DNA of 64,000 nucleotides. Source: Oxytricha trifallax. Lineage: Eukaryota; Ciliophora; Spirotrichea; Sporadotrichida; Oxytrichidae. Positions within the stretch are counted from its first letter, which is position 1; each line of letters opens with the position of its first letter. The notes beneath the pieces are model-generated. The model was not told the DNA's origin. It worked only from the letters and a program-made list of their open reading frames with translations, and did no database searches. This document shows, piece by piece, positions 1-12,871 of the stretch. The translations under genes and the position numbers were made by a program. The stretch spans positions 1 to 64,000 of the forward strand of contig ARYC01017305.1 in assembly GCA_000711775.1 (NCBI GenBank). The letters are read 5' to 3'.

Positions 1-1736
1 AATTATCAATAATTCATTTCTCTAATCCAAATAAATCGAACAGATAATTAATTTTTCCTACTTCTACTTACAGCATTAAACTATCAAATGCAATTAATCT
101 CGCTCTCCCAATTTAAATTAGCAGTTTCTTGTATAGTTTTTTAATTGATCTAATAAGAGAAGGAAAGTTTAAACATAGATTGCCATATTAATTACCACTA
201 AGTTGATTTTATTGCAAATCATTACCTCATGCTTTAGACTTTTTGGGTTATCCGCTTGTACTCATTATTGCAACATCAATAAGTTCTCTATCGTAGAAAT
301 GTGGAAGTGGCCGCTTCTGTTTAAAAGTTTTGGATATAATAACTAATTCTTTATTTTAAAAGTCGTCATTCTACTGGATACTTTTTAAAATCAGGAAGCT
401 GATTAATTAACCCTTCTTGGCTTTGTGTTTGTTATTTTGAAGAAGTTTGATTTTGTGCAGACATTTTATAAAGTGTATATAAATTTTATAAAAGTTTTTA
501 ATCTCAATATACTTTAAACTAAAATTAAAACGATATCAAAATCATTACAGTTAAGATTAAATAAATATAGAGTTTATTAGCAGTTCTATTTTTTACTATT
601 TTATATGTATTTCATCAATATTTATATTAATCAGTAAAAATAGTATAAAAATCTTGAATATAAAAACACTAAAATATAAAGAAATATATATTATTATTGC
701 TTGATTTATATTTATTAGAAATATTTCTAATTTATTATTTAATTTTATAATATTGTTAAATTGATTATAAAATTATAATTATTTTTGCTGCTTGAGCAAT
801 TTAGCTATATTAATGTTTTTTATTTTTATCTCTAAATATATTTATTTATATCGGGAAATGAAAATTAAATTTGTTTTTAATCAAAAGGAAGTTTAATCTA
901 TTCCTCATTTTAAACATGAGTAATTTTTAAATAATTTTCTATAAAAAGTAACAGATCTTTAAATTTTGACAATTCTTAGAATAAAAAATAAATAATTTAA
1001 CAAATATATATAACTATGAATAAATTAAGCTTAATTAATAAAGAAAAGTAAATTCATTTAGAATATAAATAATAAATATATAGAAAATTTTTTTAATTTT
1101 TATAATAAAATAAAATGGGCTCAAGTAGTAAAAATATTGAAACTTACTACTTGAGCCCATATTATATATAATAATATAAATTCTGAACAAACTTTTAATA
1201 AAAAAATTATAATAATGATTGGAAGATACTTAAATTTATAATTATTCATATATTAAGAATTTAAATACTCGCGATTCTTAAACTATTTTGATTTATGCTT
1301 TATATTTACTAGATAAAAATTATTACACTTTCTTAAAGCTTATTAAATCTTTAAAACTTTAAGAAATATGAATAATATTAATTACTGACGAAATAAATTA
1401 TATTTAATGCATATTTATTTTTAAAACAATTACAAATCTATTTTACTTGCAATTCTAAAGTAATCTATATTTTCTATTTTTACTTTTTAACATTCCCAAA
1501 AAATATAGTTATCCTTGCTGTAAATTATAATTAATGTGGCAATAATTTACAATAAAAAAATAGAAATATAAGAAGTGATTGCATTAGCTAAAATATGTAA
1601 TAAGGTTTAAATTAAAGGCATATCAATGAGAAAGCAAGATAATAATTGTGACATTAAACCATAGTTTTGATTACTCTTAAATTATAACTTAAATAATATA
1701 GTCATAATTACCAAAGTAGTATAGTAATAATAGCAA
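1..1736. other. AT-rich germline DNA, no gene seen
   Basis: Very AT-rich sequence without a convincing coding frame in either strand under the ciliate code. The only structure noticed is a short perfect hairpin at 1115-1160, listed separately. Confidence 0.6.
1115..1160. repeat. Perfect 17 bp hairpin
   Basis: The arms atgggctcaagtagtaa (1115-1131) and ttactacttgagcccat (1144-1160) are exact reverse complements around a 12 nt loop. The GC content of the arms stands out from the surrounding AT-rich DNA. It could be a minimal foldback element or a recombination footprint; no gene lies nearby. Confidence 0.8.
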
Positions 1737-1885
1737 TATTGTAGGAATAAATTCAAAAATGGGAAATTAATTTAATTAAAATTTATAATAATTCAAAATC
1801 TTGGCAGTTAAAGTTGGCCAATTTGAACGATCTTGGACTCATTCGATAGAGAATTCAAACATTAGATGGACTTATATTGCGGTAC

Positions 1886-2942
1886 ATTGATAAAAATAGA
1901 GTAGAAATAGGAAATTATAGAAATACAAATTAAAACTATATTAGTAATTAATTATAACTGTAATGAATTAGGAGTATTCTTAAGTGTAATTAGATTTAGT
2001 ATTAAATTAGTTAATTTAAATTTAATTATATTAGTAAAGTGGTCAGGTGGTCAGGTGGTCTGGCATAGTCTTTGGTGGTCTACCGTAATAATATATAAAT
2101 ATGTAATTAATCTTACCGAAGTGTAGATCACTAAAATGGCGGCAACATACCGGAGACCACTAGCAGTGGATGGATTAAAGCTAATACGTGCCCTCTCACC
2201 ATTACGAGCAGTTTATCGCAAAAGAGAATGCTAAGCGGGAGAAGGAATAATCAATACAGGACCGCGGATCTAGAGGCGCTGCCGATTTTACCAATGACTA
2301 CATGATTGAGAAACTTTCAGGGGAGCACAATCAAAGGAGGAGTACATGAGGAAGAATTCGGGCGATGTGTCGCAGTTAGTAGCCATTGCCAAAGCACAGA
2401 GCTCAATGAACTAAGCCGATCAAGTGATCCAGAAGTCCGGTGTCGGCATTAAGGAGAGGGTACCAATAATAACATCTCTCCAATAATACTTTGCCGATCT
2501 CAAGAAAAACGGAAATAACGCCAGCCCCCCAAAGAAACCGATCTAAAAGCACTCGGCTACCTCTACATTCTCAATGCACTGTATGAGCTCATAATAAGGC
2601 GCAAGAACAGTAAGGTTCACAGGATACACGGGCCCACCATGATTTCACAGAGGCGGTGTGGTCAGAGACAGAGTCGGGTGTCTAGTGAGGCAACGCCATT
2701 TTAGTGATCTACACTTCGGTAAGATTAATTACATATTTATATATATTATTACGGTAGACCACCAAAGACAATGCCAGACCACCTGACCACTTTAGTAATA
2801 TATTTAATTTTAAATCTAATTAATTTTAATACTAAATCTAATTACACTTAAGAATACTCCTAATTCAAGGCAGTTATAATTACTAATATATTTTGATTTA
2901 TTGTATTCTTAATTGTCCTTATTTTTATTTAATTTATCCAAT
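1886..2942. mobile_element. Long-TIR element Y, copy 1, with gene-fragment cargo
   Basis: Terminal inverted repeats of about 250 bp (1886-2140 and 2695-2942) begin attgataaaa and include the repeat ggtcaggtggtc and the stretch ggtggtctaccgtaataat. The core (2141-2694) is clearly GC-richer than the flanks. A second copy at 21168-22227 has the same ends and the same core. No transposase was recognised in the core, so the element looks non-autonomous. The insertion sits inside element X1. Confidence 0.85.
2170..2707 (+). pseudogene. Cargo gene fragment in Y1, family not recognised
   Basis: With TAA/TAG as Gln, the core of Y1 reads as three successive frames that each look protein-like. The first begins MDQSQYVPSHHYEQFIAKEN. 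The second contains EEYMRKNSGDVSQLVAIAKA, with an in-frame glutamine codon in MNQADQ. The third contains ALGYLYILNELYELIIRR and ends at TGA in the right arm. The joins are single-base frame changes near 2320 and 2530. The same breaks are present in copy Y2, so the fragment was already disrupted, or is spliced or edited, before the copies diverged. I do not recognise the protein; roughly 180 residues would be encoded. It may be a host gene captured by the element. Confidence 0.5.
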
Positions 2943-3094
2943 AGTACGCAATCAGAAAGTCCATCTGAATTTGAAGTTCCGTCTCATCGAAGAGTCCAGA
3001 TCGTTCAAATTGGCCAACTTTAACCGCCAAGATTTTGAATTATTATAAATTTTAATTAAATTAATTTCCCAATTTTGAATTTATTCCTACAATA

Positions 3095-4420
3095 ATGAAT
3101 ATGGTGACATTTTACAGCATCCTTCTCGATACAAACTAGTGGATTTGCTGTCCTATTTTTTATTTAAATTATTAATTAAATTAATATTGAATTTTAACAA
3201 ATTAATCATAAAAAATTTGAGTTTTTAGGAACTATTTGATAAATTTGTTTGAGATTATAGAAAATACATATTTTTAGTTCAAATATTTATTACAAACAAA
3301 AAGAATTCATTTAATCTCTCGAGAATTTTTGCATTGAATTAAAATAAAAAATAATTTTTAATTAAACCAAAATTGAGTATTTATTAAGTTAGTAAACTTA
3401 ATAATCAACAATGACTAAAAATATAAATTATATCCCTTTTTAATTAAAGTAAAATACTAAATCATTTTCATGAATAAATGTATACGGGATAATATTAGTC
3501 TAAGATAACATTAGTTTAAATTAAAAATTATATCAATACTCTGACTTCTTAAATAAATAATTAATAATTTGAAAATTAAGCCTTTAAAACCCTCAATTTC
3601 AACTACTTTTTAACCATTTATTTCAATTTTATATAGCACTTATATTTATATTATGAATATAATCTTAAATTCTAATCATAAATAATTGAAATTAATCTTT
3701 TTAAAAATCAAAGGATGTAATAATTTTATTCAAAAAATTATCTCAATCATTTCTAATTAAAGAAAACATGCTTCTATGATTTATTTGCTTTCTTGCTGAA
3801 GCCTGATATACATTAGATTTTAGTGCAATAATAGGTGTATCTGAAATTACCTTAAATTAATATATTTAATTTTCTCATTATTATTTTTGGTAAACCTAAA
3901 ATAGTAATTTAATCTTTTTGCAAATAATATTAAAAATGAGAATGTTAAATAGCTCAGTAGTTTTAATATAAGTTTAAAATTAAAATTTAATCTTAATATA
4001 TTGTGCAGAAAAAATAAATTTTGTTAGTATAATAATAAATTATTTGATCATTATTCTCTAATTGAATTTAGTTTTGCTTTGCTTATTAATATCTGATTTA
4101 TAAATGATTTTACACTTGACAATAATTTACCTTTCATATAGATAAAAAATGACATTTATTTAATTTTATATATATATAAATATATATCTCTTAATTTCAA
4201 ATTAAATAAAAAATCTAAAGTAAAAGTTATCATACCTTGAAGGAAATATTTAAAATTTCAATTAATTTAACTTTTTTTTCCTTTGCATTATTTAAAAATT
4301 TTAAGTTTCAAAGATTTAAATTAAAAATTCCCAAAAATTCAAAGTATTAAAGAAAAATTAAAATAATTATAATGGTTATTTCAACTTTAATTTATATTAT
4401 TAAATTAGAAAGTTAATTGC
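3095..4420. other. AT-rich germline DNA, no gene seen
   Basis: Low-complexity AT-rich sequence between element X1 and the GC-richer island at 4.43 kb. No coding frame, repeat family or RNA gene was recognised. Confidence 0.55.
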
Positions 4421-4429
4421 TAGGTGGTA

Positions 4430-4990
4430 CCAACCACTTGGGACTTTCTGGTAGAGCTTTCTACTACACCAAGGCTTATCGAGTGCAGGTATGGGGTTGC
4501 TGGGTGCAACGCATGAGGGCCCAGTCGGCGGGGTTCAATCTGTCAGCGTACACTCTTCGAGTGAGCTGGATCCTAAGATTTCCCTGCATTAGATGAGTTA
4601 CCTTGCTTGAGTTCAGTTTCCTAGGTAATAGGGAGCAGGATGAAGGTACGCTCTGCCTCAAAAGTGAGAAGACGAAAACCATTGAAGCCAACGATAAGGA
4701 TTTTTCTCCCACACCGAGTTAGGGTACTGAAGCTACCACAGCGAAAAGATAGTGATTATGTTTCCCAGCACCAGTGGGACCGGTAAGCGTTTTTCTCCAT
4801 CTTCTGTTATCTAGTTGGATCTCACGAGCTCTGTCCCCAGATACAAACTGGGATGACATCTTGATTTTGGGAGAAGACTAGATAATAGCGAGAATTGTTT
4901 TTTCGGAGTTTTCTACTTCACGAATGCCACGTCACAGAATTTGCCACGTCAACTCTCTCAGATACGTCTACGTCATGACTAAGATTGATG
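4430..4990 (+). other. GC-richer coding-like island
   Basis: About 560 bp with much higher GC than both flanks, as expected for a macronuclear-destined segment or captured gene piece. Several frames are open. The most protein-like is the plus frame from 4597 to the TGA at 4753, which contains KSEKTKTIEANDKDFSPTPS followed by QGTEATTAKR with a TAG read as Gln. Another plus frame around 4850-4950 reads DDILILGEDQIIARIV. None matches a family I can name, and the frame changes suggest a fragment rather than a complete gene. A tRNA-like B-box string (ggttcaatc, 4535-4543) was noticed, but no cloverleaf forms. Confidence 0.4.
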
Positions 4991-6336
4991 GTTTGATTTT
5001 AGTATTAAACAGTGATATGTTCAATTTATTTTATTTTTATCATTAAACACACACACAACTTTGATTTATAGTTAAATTATGCATTAGTAATTAATAATAG
5101 TGAATTAATATTTTTGAAATTCTATTGATAATATAGATATCTTTGAACTAAAACATTATTTTAATTGTATGGTAGCTCCTTACGATCTTTATTTAGTAAT
5201 GGAATTACATTTATTCCATATAATTAGAAATAATGATGTAAACTAAATCATTTATTTATGAACAAGAGATAATTTTTATAATCTGCCCTTATTCCCAGAA
5301 TGTTGTATTATTCAATAAGAAGATATATTAGTTTTTATCATTATTATCTTCTAAAATAGCTTTAATTAATGAGTTTTCAATGAACATATTCTTAATTTAG
5401 CAAAATCTATTAAAAAGTATTTAATATAATAGCAAATTAACTTAGTAAAGTTTATTAGTAAGCATAATCACGAAGCTTATCAATATAAAATCAGAAAAAT
5501 AACATTTAAGTATTTACTTAATTGAATAAAAATTTAAATTGAAAGTATTACTAAATAACTTTCTTGAATGTACTTTATGTGAAAGCCAACAATATATTTA
5601 ATATAATCAATAAAGTATATAGGGTTTATCTTGATTATTGATACAATGCGATTTCTTTTAAATTATAATTATTTTTCAGATTTGATATGTCTGCATTTAT
5701 TTGGTTTAGGTTAATATATCTTGGAACAGAGTATTTATATTTTTTTGAATTAGGCGTTGCTTACATTTTTAAGTTGAGAATGTAATATTAATTCGTGTTA
5801 CTAAGTTTCATTTTTTATTTTTTATTCTATTCATATAAATTTAAAATGAATATAAATATTGAAATATTCCTGATTTAAGTACATAATATTTAATCTTAAT
5901 TTTGATGTTTTACAGATAAATATTTAAAATTTAATATGAATAAATATAAAACTTTAATGAAATTTTGACTATTTTTAGCTGTAATATTTTTCTTAAATAG
6001 CTTGATTATATTATAAGACTTATATAAAATAACTTTAAATGATTATTATTTATTGGTAAATTAATATAGATATTCTCAACTTAAAAGGATGATATAGGAG
6101 AAATCACCTTATCATTCATTAAAAATTAAGGAAATAATTTAGGAGTAGAACAATTGTATATATGGTCTAATAATTTGCTTGATAAAAGCTATAGTTAAAA
6201 TAAATAACTATGAATAATTTTCCTTTTAATTACGTTAATAATTAACATTTCAGAGAATTAAATTTTGTATAATATTATCACTTAATAGAATAAAAATATT
6301 TGATATAATAAAGGCATTCTATTATTTATAAAATAC
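4991..6336. other. AT-rich germline DNA, no gene seen
   Basis: Continuous AT-rich sequence with only short random open frames. Nothing supportable was found on either strand. Confidence 0.55.
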
Positions 6337-7340
6337 AATTGATTTGGAAAAATAGATTATAATTAGAAATACACCGAATGAAATTAGTGGCAGTTAACAT
6401 TTTGAATTAAAATAATTATAACCAAAAGTAATTAAATTATTAAATAATTAATATTGAAATTGTGAGAAAGTGCAAAAATTTAATCTTTGAATTTTGGTTT
6501 GATTATTTGCACAAGTATCTATATAAATATATTTAAATAATTAGATATCTAGAAATGGCTCTCTGATCAAAGATCCTCTTCTTCCGTGTCTATTTATTAC
6601 TCAATCTGATTAAGATTTGATTTCCAATCTGTTTGTTATTTGAGTCTTCACTCCAAAGCCTTTCTTCTTAAGATCTGTCTAGAAGGTAATTTGCTAATTT
6701 TACAGCATCGAAAGGGAAAGCCAGCTTGCCTGATTGACTTCCACTCTCGGTGTTACTGTGATGTACATCCTTTCGAAGCAATCCTTTTCCTCGGCAGTTA
6801 TTCTATCCTACTGGAGCTCGTTAGTCGTAATAATTGTAAAGCAGTTCTAGTATAGTAGCGGTGTCCCTGAATTTCGCATCCTCTGCGCATCCCCATCCCT
6901 CCAAAAAGCTTCTTCATTACTGGAATGCGTGCTTGCTTAAGAATCTCTCTAAGCTCATCACGCCAATCAACAGTACTTAAGCTACTTATTTAGTGATCTC
7001 CCCTCAACATGAAAGCGGGTTGGTCCAAGAATCAACTCACCGCAGATGAATATGCTATCTATCATTCTGAGAATGGTGCTCTTGCCGGTGTTCGTGGATC
7101 CATTCTGCCCGGTAAGCCATTTCTAGATATCTAATTATTTAAATATATTTATATAAATACTTGTGCAGATAATCAAACCAAAATTCAATGATTAAATTTT
7201 TCATACTTTCACACAATTTTAATATTAATTATATAATAATTTAATTACTTTTGGTTATAATTATTTTTAATTCAAATTGTTAACTGCCACTATTTTCATT
7301 CGGTGTATTTCTAATTATAATCTATTTTTCCAAATCAATT
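6337..7340. mobile_element. Long-TIR element Z with GC-rich core
   Basis: Inverted repeats of about 225 bp (6337-6560 and 7114-7340) begin aattgatttggaaaaatag and are nearly perfect reverse complements; the inner ends read gatatctagaaatggct / agccatttctagatatc. The 553 bp core is far GC-richer than the arms and is coding-like. The design (long AT-rich TIR, short GC-rich core, no transposase) matches element Y, although the ends differ in sequence. Confidence 0.8.
6648..7010 (-). CDS. Unrecognised 120-codon ORF in core of element Z
   Basis: On the minus strand an ATG at 7010 opens a 121-codon frame ending in TGA at 6648. It includes three in-frame TAA codons read as Gln, and peptides such as STVDWRDELREILKQARI and KKLFGGMGMRRG. 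The start codon overlaps, in a shared CATG, an opposite-strand ATG whose frame (7009-7110, MKAGWSKNQLTADEYAIYHS) also looks coding. Another minus frame near 7100 contains GQNGSTNTGKST, resembling a P-loop. I cannot decide which frame is real. Base composition favours a captured gene fragment. No family assignment is made. Confidence 0.4.
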
Positions 7341-10300
7341 TTATTTCATCAATATTACTTATGCTTCTTTTAAATTTGAGATGCCTTTAGAGTCAACAAA
7401 TCTTGTATAATGTTTAATAATTATAAAGATTAAGTTAAATTGCTTTAAAATTTAAACCCAAATTTTTTAAAACTATTTTGTTGAATTTCTAATTATTAAC
7501 ATACTAAACGAATTTAGTATTACTAATACTAAAAAACAACTTCTATTTTTTTAAAAATTTATTTGTCAGCACTTATCAATTTCTTAAATTTTTTAAAGCT
7601 AATCAAATTAAATTTTATAATATTTGAATCTATTCAATAATAAAACACTGATAAGGTTATAAATTTATGGTAATAAATTAATATGTGTATTAGATAATCA
7701 TTATAGAAAGCGATATTTTACAATTATTTTTAAGATCTTTCATATATGGATTTTAATAATATTTCTTATTAGTTGAGCTCTATAGATAGATTTAGTTATT
7801 AATAAAATAAAGAACTGTGTTGTTTATTTGTTATCTTATTTTCTTTATATAGAAATGATAATAAATCGCTATTGTTTAGAATTTAAATCCTTATAAAAAA
7901 AGATATATTTGAAAAGAATTCAATCAAATAAAAATAGCATAGAATTGGATAAAAATTTTAGCAATTAGAACAAATTAAATGTAAAAGGCAAAAGTAATGC
8001 GCTAAACTACAGATAAATGATATACCAAAATTAACTTAGGCATTATATCTTAAAAAAAACAATTTCTTATTAAAATTGAATCATTTAAGGACTTATTTAG
8101 TTGTTGGGTGAATTTTAATTATAAATCTTATCTCTTTGAACATACTTAGCAGCATTATCTAGGATTAGTATAAACAAATATAATTGTCATTAATACATCA
8201 TTTGAGAAATGATATATAAATTATTTAAGAAATATAGGGAAAACCCAAAATTATATCAAGAAGTTCAAATTTTAACTCAATTATCTATGTATTACTTGTT
8301 TTATTATCTATTTTAATATATAAGATTTTTTAATAAATATTTTCAGTATAAATTTCGAATAAATATTATCTATCATTTACCATTTATTTAACAGGATAGT
8401 ATGACTAATAATCTGTAAGATACTGAATTTTAGATTTGTTAATTTATTAACATTTTATTTTTTGTATAAAATCAGAGTCATATCAAATTGTCAACAAATA
8501 AATAGTAAGAATAAAATATGCCTATTAAGTAAATATTGATATTTTATTAATATTTTTAAGGTTTTAAATGCAAATTATTAGTAAAACTCATTAATTATTA
8601 TTTAAGATCAGTAAATTTATCATTATATATTTTTATAAAATAGTTATATTAGATTTATAATCTTATAAATTAAGTAAAAAGCAAATGAATTGCAGTATAA
8701 TTATTTACATTTTGGCGTTATTTATTGACTTATAAAAAGTAATTCACCTCAAATCGAGAATATGTAACTCAATTATTACGTTGTTATGCATGCACTAGCC
8801 TTACCACATCAGTGCTTGTATCTTTTAAAATGTATTAACTTCACATAACAAATCAAGTGCATAGACGAAGTTTAAAACTTAAAGCAGTGTTACTATCTTA
8901 AATCTTTTATTATTCTCCAATTAATTTATATTATATAGACTCTATACATTGACATTCAAAATGATAATTATAAATTAAATTAAAATAGATAAATACGTAC
9001 AACATGTATCTATAGAAGAGCAAGTAAATCTAAATTAAATGAATCTTTTGAATGTAAATAGCAATCAGCAGTTTAGTAACGCTGCTTAGTTGTTATCAAT
9101 CATTCTCATTTTGCAGATTCAGGTGCTTATTTGCATTTTAAGTCAAAGCATGTTCAAACAGCGAATGATGAAGGAACTGAGAATCATAGAGGTTGAAATG
9201 ATAATTCCAAATGCTCTTATTATTTAAATTATTTCAACAGATATTGCTAAAATCTTAGAAATTCTAGTATAAATTAAATTAAAAAGTGATCAAATTATAT
9301 GTCAATGAACTTTAAGTTGCGATTACTTAATACTGTAAATTATTTTCTGATCTATCTTCGATATTATATTATTTAAAATAACATTAATAATATTATATTT
9401 TTATAGAATTAAAATATTTTTAATAACTTTAGTATTTATAAAAGTAAAGAGCTACTTATGTTGCTTTAATAATTTTATAAGTTATTATTTAATGAAAAAA
9501 TCTTTTAATTATTATGATAATTCGATTTATTTTGTTCAGAGTCACTTTATAATGTTTAATTGATAGTTTAACCAGTATTTGCATTAAAATATCATTGATT
9601 TTTAGTTCATTAAAAGTCCCAATTACTTTCTATATAACTGTTCCTTAATTACTACAAAGTTATTAGTTCGTGATGTAATAAGTATCTTCTATTTCTATCT
9701 ATCTATAACTAAGGCACTTTACTACAAGAGATTTAAAGTTTATTTGGGAAATTGTATTTCGTTACATAACTAATTATTTGCTATCAATTGTATAATATAG
9801 TTAAAAGTAAAATATTTTATATAAAAATTCAGTGTTTCACCTTTAACATAATTAAATGCACTCAAAGTTAGTTTGAAGCTTTCTATTTATAAAGAATTTG
9901 TAATTTTCTTATTTAATTTGCAATAAAAATAAGTATGTGATTATTTATTTTAGTTTATCTGTATTTTATAATACCTCGCAATTGTAATTATTAATTAATG
10001 CAATCTCCAAAAAATAAATAAAAAATCATTTAAGGGGATTGGAAAACCTCAAAATTAACAATTAATTTTTTTTAGTAAATCAACTATTTAAATAGTTTTA
10101 AAATTTATAAATATTATCTAAATAATAAAAATTAATTGGACACTATTATCGATCATTTATCTTTGAAAATTAAAAATTATTAGAAATTAATACATAACGT
10201 TATATATAAAGAAAATCATTAAATTTAATTATAATGAATTAAAACAAAATATGAGAATGGAGTCCACTCTGGATTCTCAAGCATGTTTTGCATAATAAAA

Positions 10301-11663
10301 TCAAAGTAAGTACAATTTATTCTTAAATTATATAAAATATGATAGATAGAGATTTTCTCGCTCAATTCAGATAATAAAACCTTATATTTTAAATTATTTT
10401 ATGAATGAGGTTGTACAATCTGCGATCTCAATTTTCACTTTATTATTTCATATCAGAAGTATTGATTTTTTTTGTTGAAATCAAATAATTTTAGAATTAT
10501 ACTCATCACTTCGCTAAACAACAAACAACTTTGAAAATAAAAAAAGAATCAATTTTTAAATCTAGTAAATAAAAAACTTAGTTTTATTCACTTATGGTTT
10601 ATAATACATAAGTCTATATTTATTTCATTTTTCTCACACTGTAATAGAAATTAATTAACATAATTATTTTTATAAGTTATGTATTTTGAAAAAAATTATT
10701 TTCCCCTAATGTTTTATATTTTATCAATATTAAGCAACTTATTCTCCTTAATGTGCTTAAAGTTGCCATATATCCTATAAGTATTTTAGCATTTTATATA
10801 AAATTATATATATTATACAAGAGGATTTATTATAATAAAAAAATATAGTATTAATATTTTTAATACTTTACAGAATTAATAAAGGGCTAATGTAAAAAAG
10901 AATCAGACCAATTTAGAACACCTGAACTTGTTTATGGTTAAGAAGAATATAAGAGGATTAATTAATATTTTTCTATCAACTAAAATAGTTACTTAATGTG
11001 TTATAATATTATATAAGTAAAAAATATGCTAAGAATTTTAGTTCACCTAGTTGAATATGCGCCTAAGTAATGAATGAATATCCAATTCAACTAATGAATC
11101 CAATTTTATTTATTACTTTTTTTAAAAAAAATATCTCTTGGTATAATAAAAAATTTTGAATTTACAAGTATATTGGAGATTAAAGTAATGCTATGAATGT
11201 TTTTTATTAATAAAAGAATAAAAATGAAAATTATTTTGAAATTTATGTGTGCTGTAACTAATTCAAGTTTATTTCAAAAGAATTTGATAAAACTTAGAGT
11301 TATTCGATACATTCAAGTCTCATTAAACTCCTTGCTTTTACTCTTTAATAAACATTTACATTAATCTTCTACTTATAGTAAAAAATTATTTTTAATATTT
11401 AAAAAATTTAATATCTTAAAATTATGCTGGTATTTAATAGAAAATTTTGAGACATCAGTTTAGCTCAATTAATATAGCTCCCAATTAATTTCTAAGTTGT
11501 TTACTTTTATATAAAATTGTTGGGAATATCGAATTATATTTTTAATTTAAATCCCCTTTAAATTTGATGGTAGCAAACATATAAATCTAATTGTATGACA
11601 CACATTCAGGAAGAAACAATGGTAACATGATTGAAAACAATTGATAAAGTACAATTTCAATGA
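7341..11663. other. Long AT-rich block with one exon-like fragment
   Basis: About 4.3 kb of AT-rich DNA with no persuasive gene. The only coding-like pieces are the short segment at 9117-9196 (listed) and a 60 bp GC-richer patch near 10255-10315 that could read MQNMLENPEWTPF on the minus strand. Such islands are the expected size of small macronuclear-destined segments, but I cannot prove it. Confidence 0.5.
9117..9196 (+). other. Exon-like fragment, zinc-finger-tail-like
   Basis: A pyrimidine-rich tract ending ttttgcag (to 9116) looks like a 3' splice site. It is followed by a short plus frame, DSGAYLHFKSKHVQTANDEG..., ending in TGA at 9194. The HFKSKH spacing is reminiscent of the second half of a C2H2 zinc finger, but no cysteine pair is visible upstream. 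It may be the last exon or segment of a dispersed gene. Confidence 0.3.
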
Positions 11664-12671
11664 GCAAAGGCTCACATAACTTATCATTCCTCCTATCATC
11701 ATGAATAAAAAACCATAAAACAACTTGAGAAGAGCATCAGTTCAATAAATCGGAATCTCGAGAATAGTAAACTCTGGAGAAAACAAGAACTCATTGAAGC
11801 ACTTATATTATCAGTCTGCTACAAGAGCTCAATCAAGAATAGTCAAAACAGGATAGTGCTCAGGGTAATCGAATCCCTCTTTCACCTTCAAGCTAAAAAA
11901 TTAAGTTTTAAAAAGAATTATAAAATTTTTTTAAAGAAATTAAAGGGTGCTTCAGACTTCTATAAGAAGTAAGCCTTATCCGCACATCTTTATTTATTAC
12001 TTAAATCATTTGCTCTGTAAAATTCTATATATACTTAACTTTTTTCTTATAGGACTTTAAAACTTTAACATGAAAATCAAAGAAGAAATCTCAAATCATA
12101 TAAGTACTGGATTCAAGAGAGGTAAATATGGAGATTAGCAGTGGTTCAAAAGCACTACAAAAAATTCAGTATTCTGCGAAGTGACAGGAAAATTTTATAT
12201 TACAATGAAAGTCATATGATCAGGAATTTATCAAGTTACTAACTATGAAGACTACGGTTTGATAGCAAAATAAGTAAATCATCTCGCATTAGAACGGTAA
12301 ATAATATTCCAGATATTGGCCAAATACTGGCTAAATATGCAGTAGTATTACCTAATGCAGAATCTATAATTGGATAAGTCATGACGGAGAAAGGTAAAAC
12401 TAGTTTAGTTATTAAGTGGATAAAAAACACTGAGAAGAAAAATGAGGCAAAATGGTAACTTGTAGATTAAGAGTTTGATACAGAAATCATTAACCAACAT
12501 ATCTAAACCTATGCATAGAATGATTTATTTCGGAAGAATATTGCGCAATTCGAGTTAGTGAGAAAATACTTGACAAAGGGTCTAATTCAGCGTTAAAGGA
12601 GAAGATCTGGTAAAGTTCGGATGATATCTATTTAACGAATAGTCGAGAATCTCCCAGAAAATTCAAGATGA
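11664..12671 (+). pseudogene. Unrecognised helical protein, 336-codon frame
   Basis: A single plus frame of 336 codons, read with TAA/TAG as Gln, is interrupted only by one TGA (12246) before its closing TGA (12669). Natural-looking segments include QELIEALILSVCYKSSIKN, IPDIGQILAKYAVVLPNAES, IIGQVMTEKGKTSLVIKWIK and AQFELVRKYLTKGLIQR. There is no ATG at the upstream end, where the frame follows a TGA, so the 5' end is missing or lies in another segment. After 12671 a neighbouring frame (to 12851) continues with charged helical sequence (ALLEERRVSSIEMNSQKRDE). Basic and helical, no family recognised. The internal TGA suggests decay, or an intron or IES boundary. Confidence 0.55.
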
Positions 12672-12871
12672 CAAAGGAAATAAGTAGATCAAATATGAAC
12701 CTAACATTATCAAAACTAATGAGAGCGCTACTAGAAGAAAGGAGAGTCTCGTCAATAGAAATGAATTCACAGAAAAGAGATGAATGCTCAAATGATGGAG
12801 GAGAAAGACTTAGAAAGAAATAGAGAAACAATGAGAGTGATGAATTACAATGATTTCATGCGCAGGTTATT

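Larger units (their letters stand above)
1737..3094. mobile_element. Inverted-repeat element X, copy 1 (carries Y1)
   Basis: The left arm starts tattgtaggaataaattc and runs through ggcagttaaagttggcc to about 1885. The right arm (about 2943-3094) is its imperfect reverse complement. A shorter copy of the same family lies at 27846-28240, so the family is repeated. The two arms are separated by a complete Y element (1886-2942), so X1 was the target of a later insertion. No coding capacity of its own was seen; a MITE-like non-autonomous element is the simplest reading. Confidence 0.75.

Noticed and set aside
4440..4560. tRNA-like A and B box strings (tggtagagc, ggttcaatc)
   Set aside because: No acceptor or anticodon stem forms at the right spacing in either strand.
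4476..4712. Minus-strand 78-codon ORF in the GC-richer island
   Set aside because: Reads as a shadow with unusual Ser/Leu/Arg runs; plus-strand frames look more protein-like, though neither is certain.
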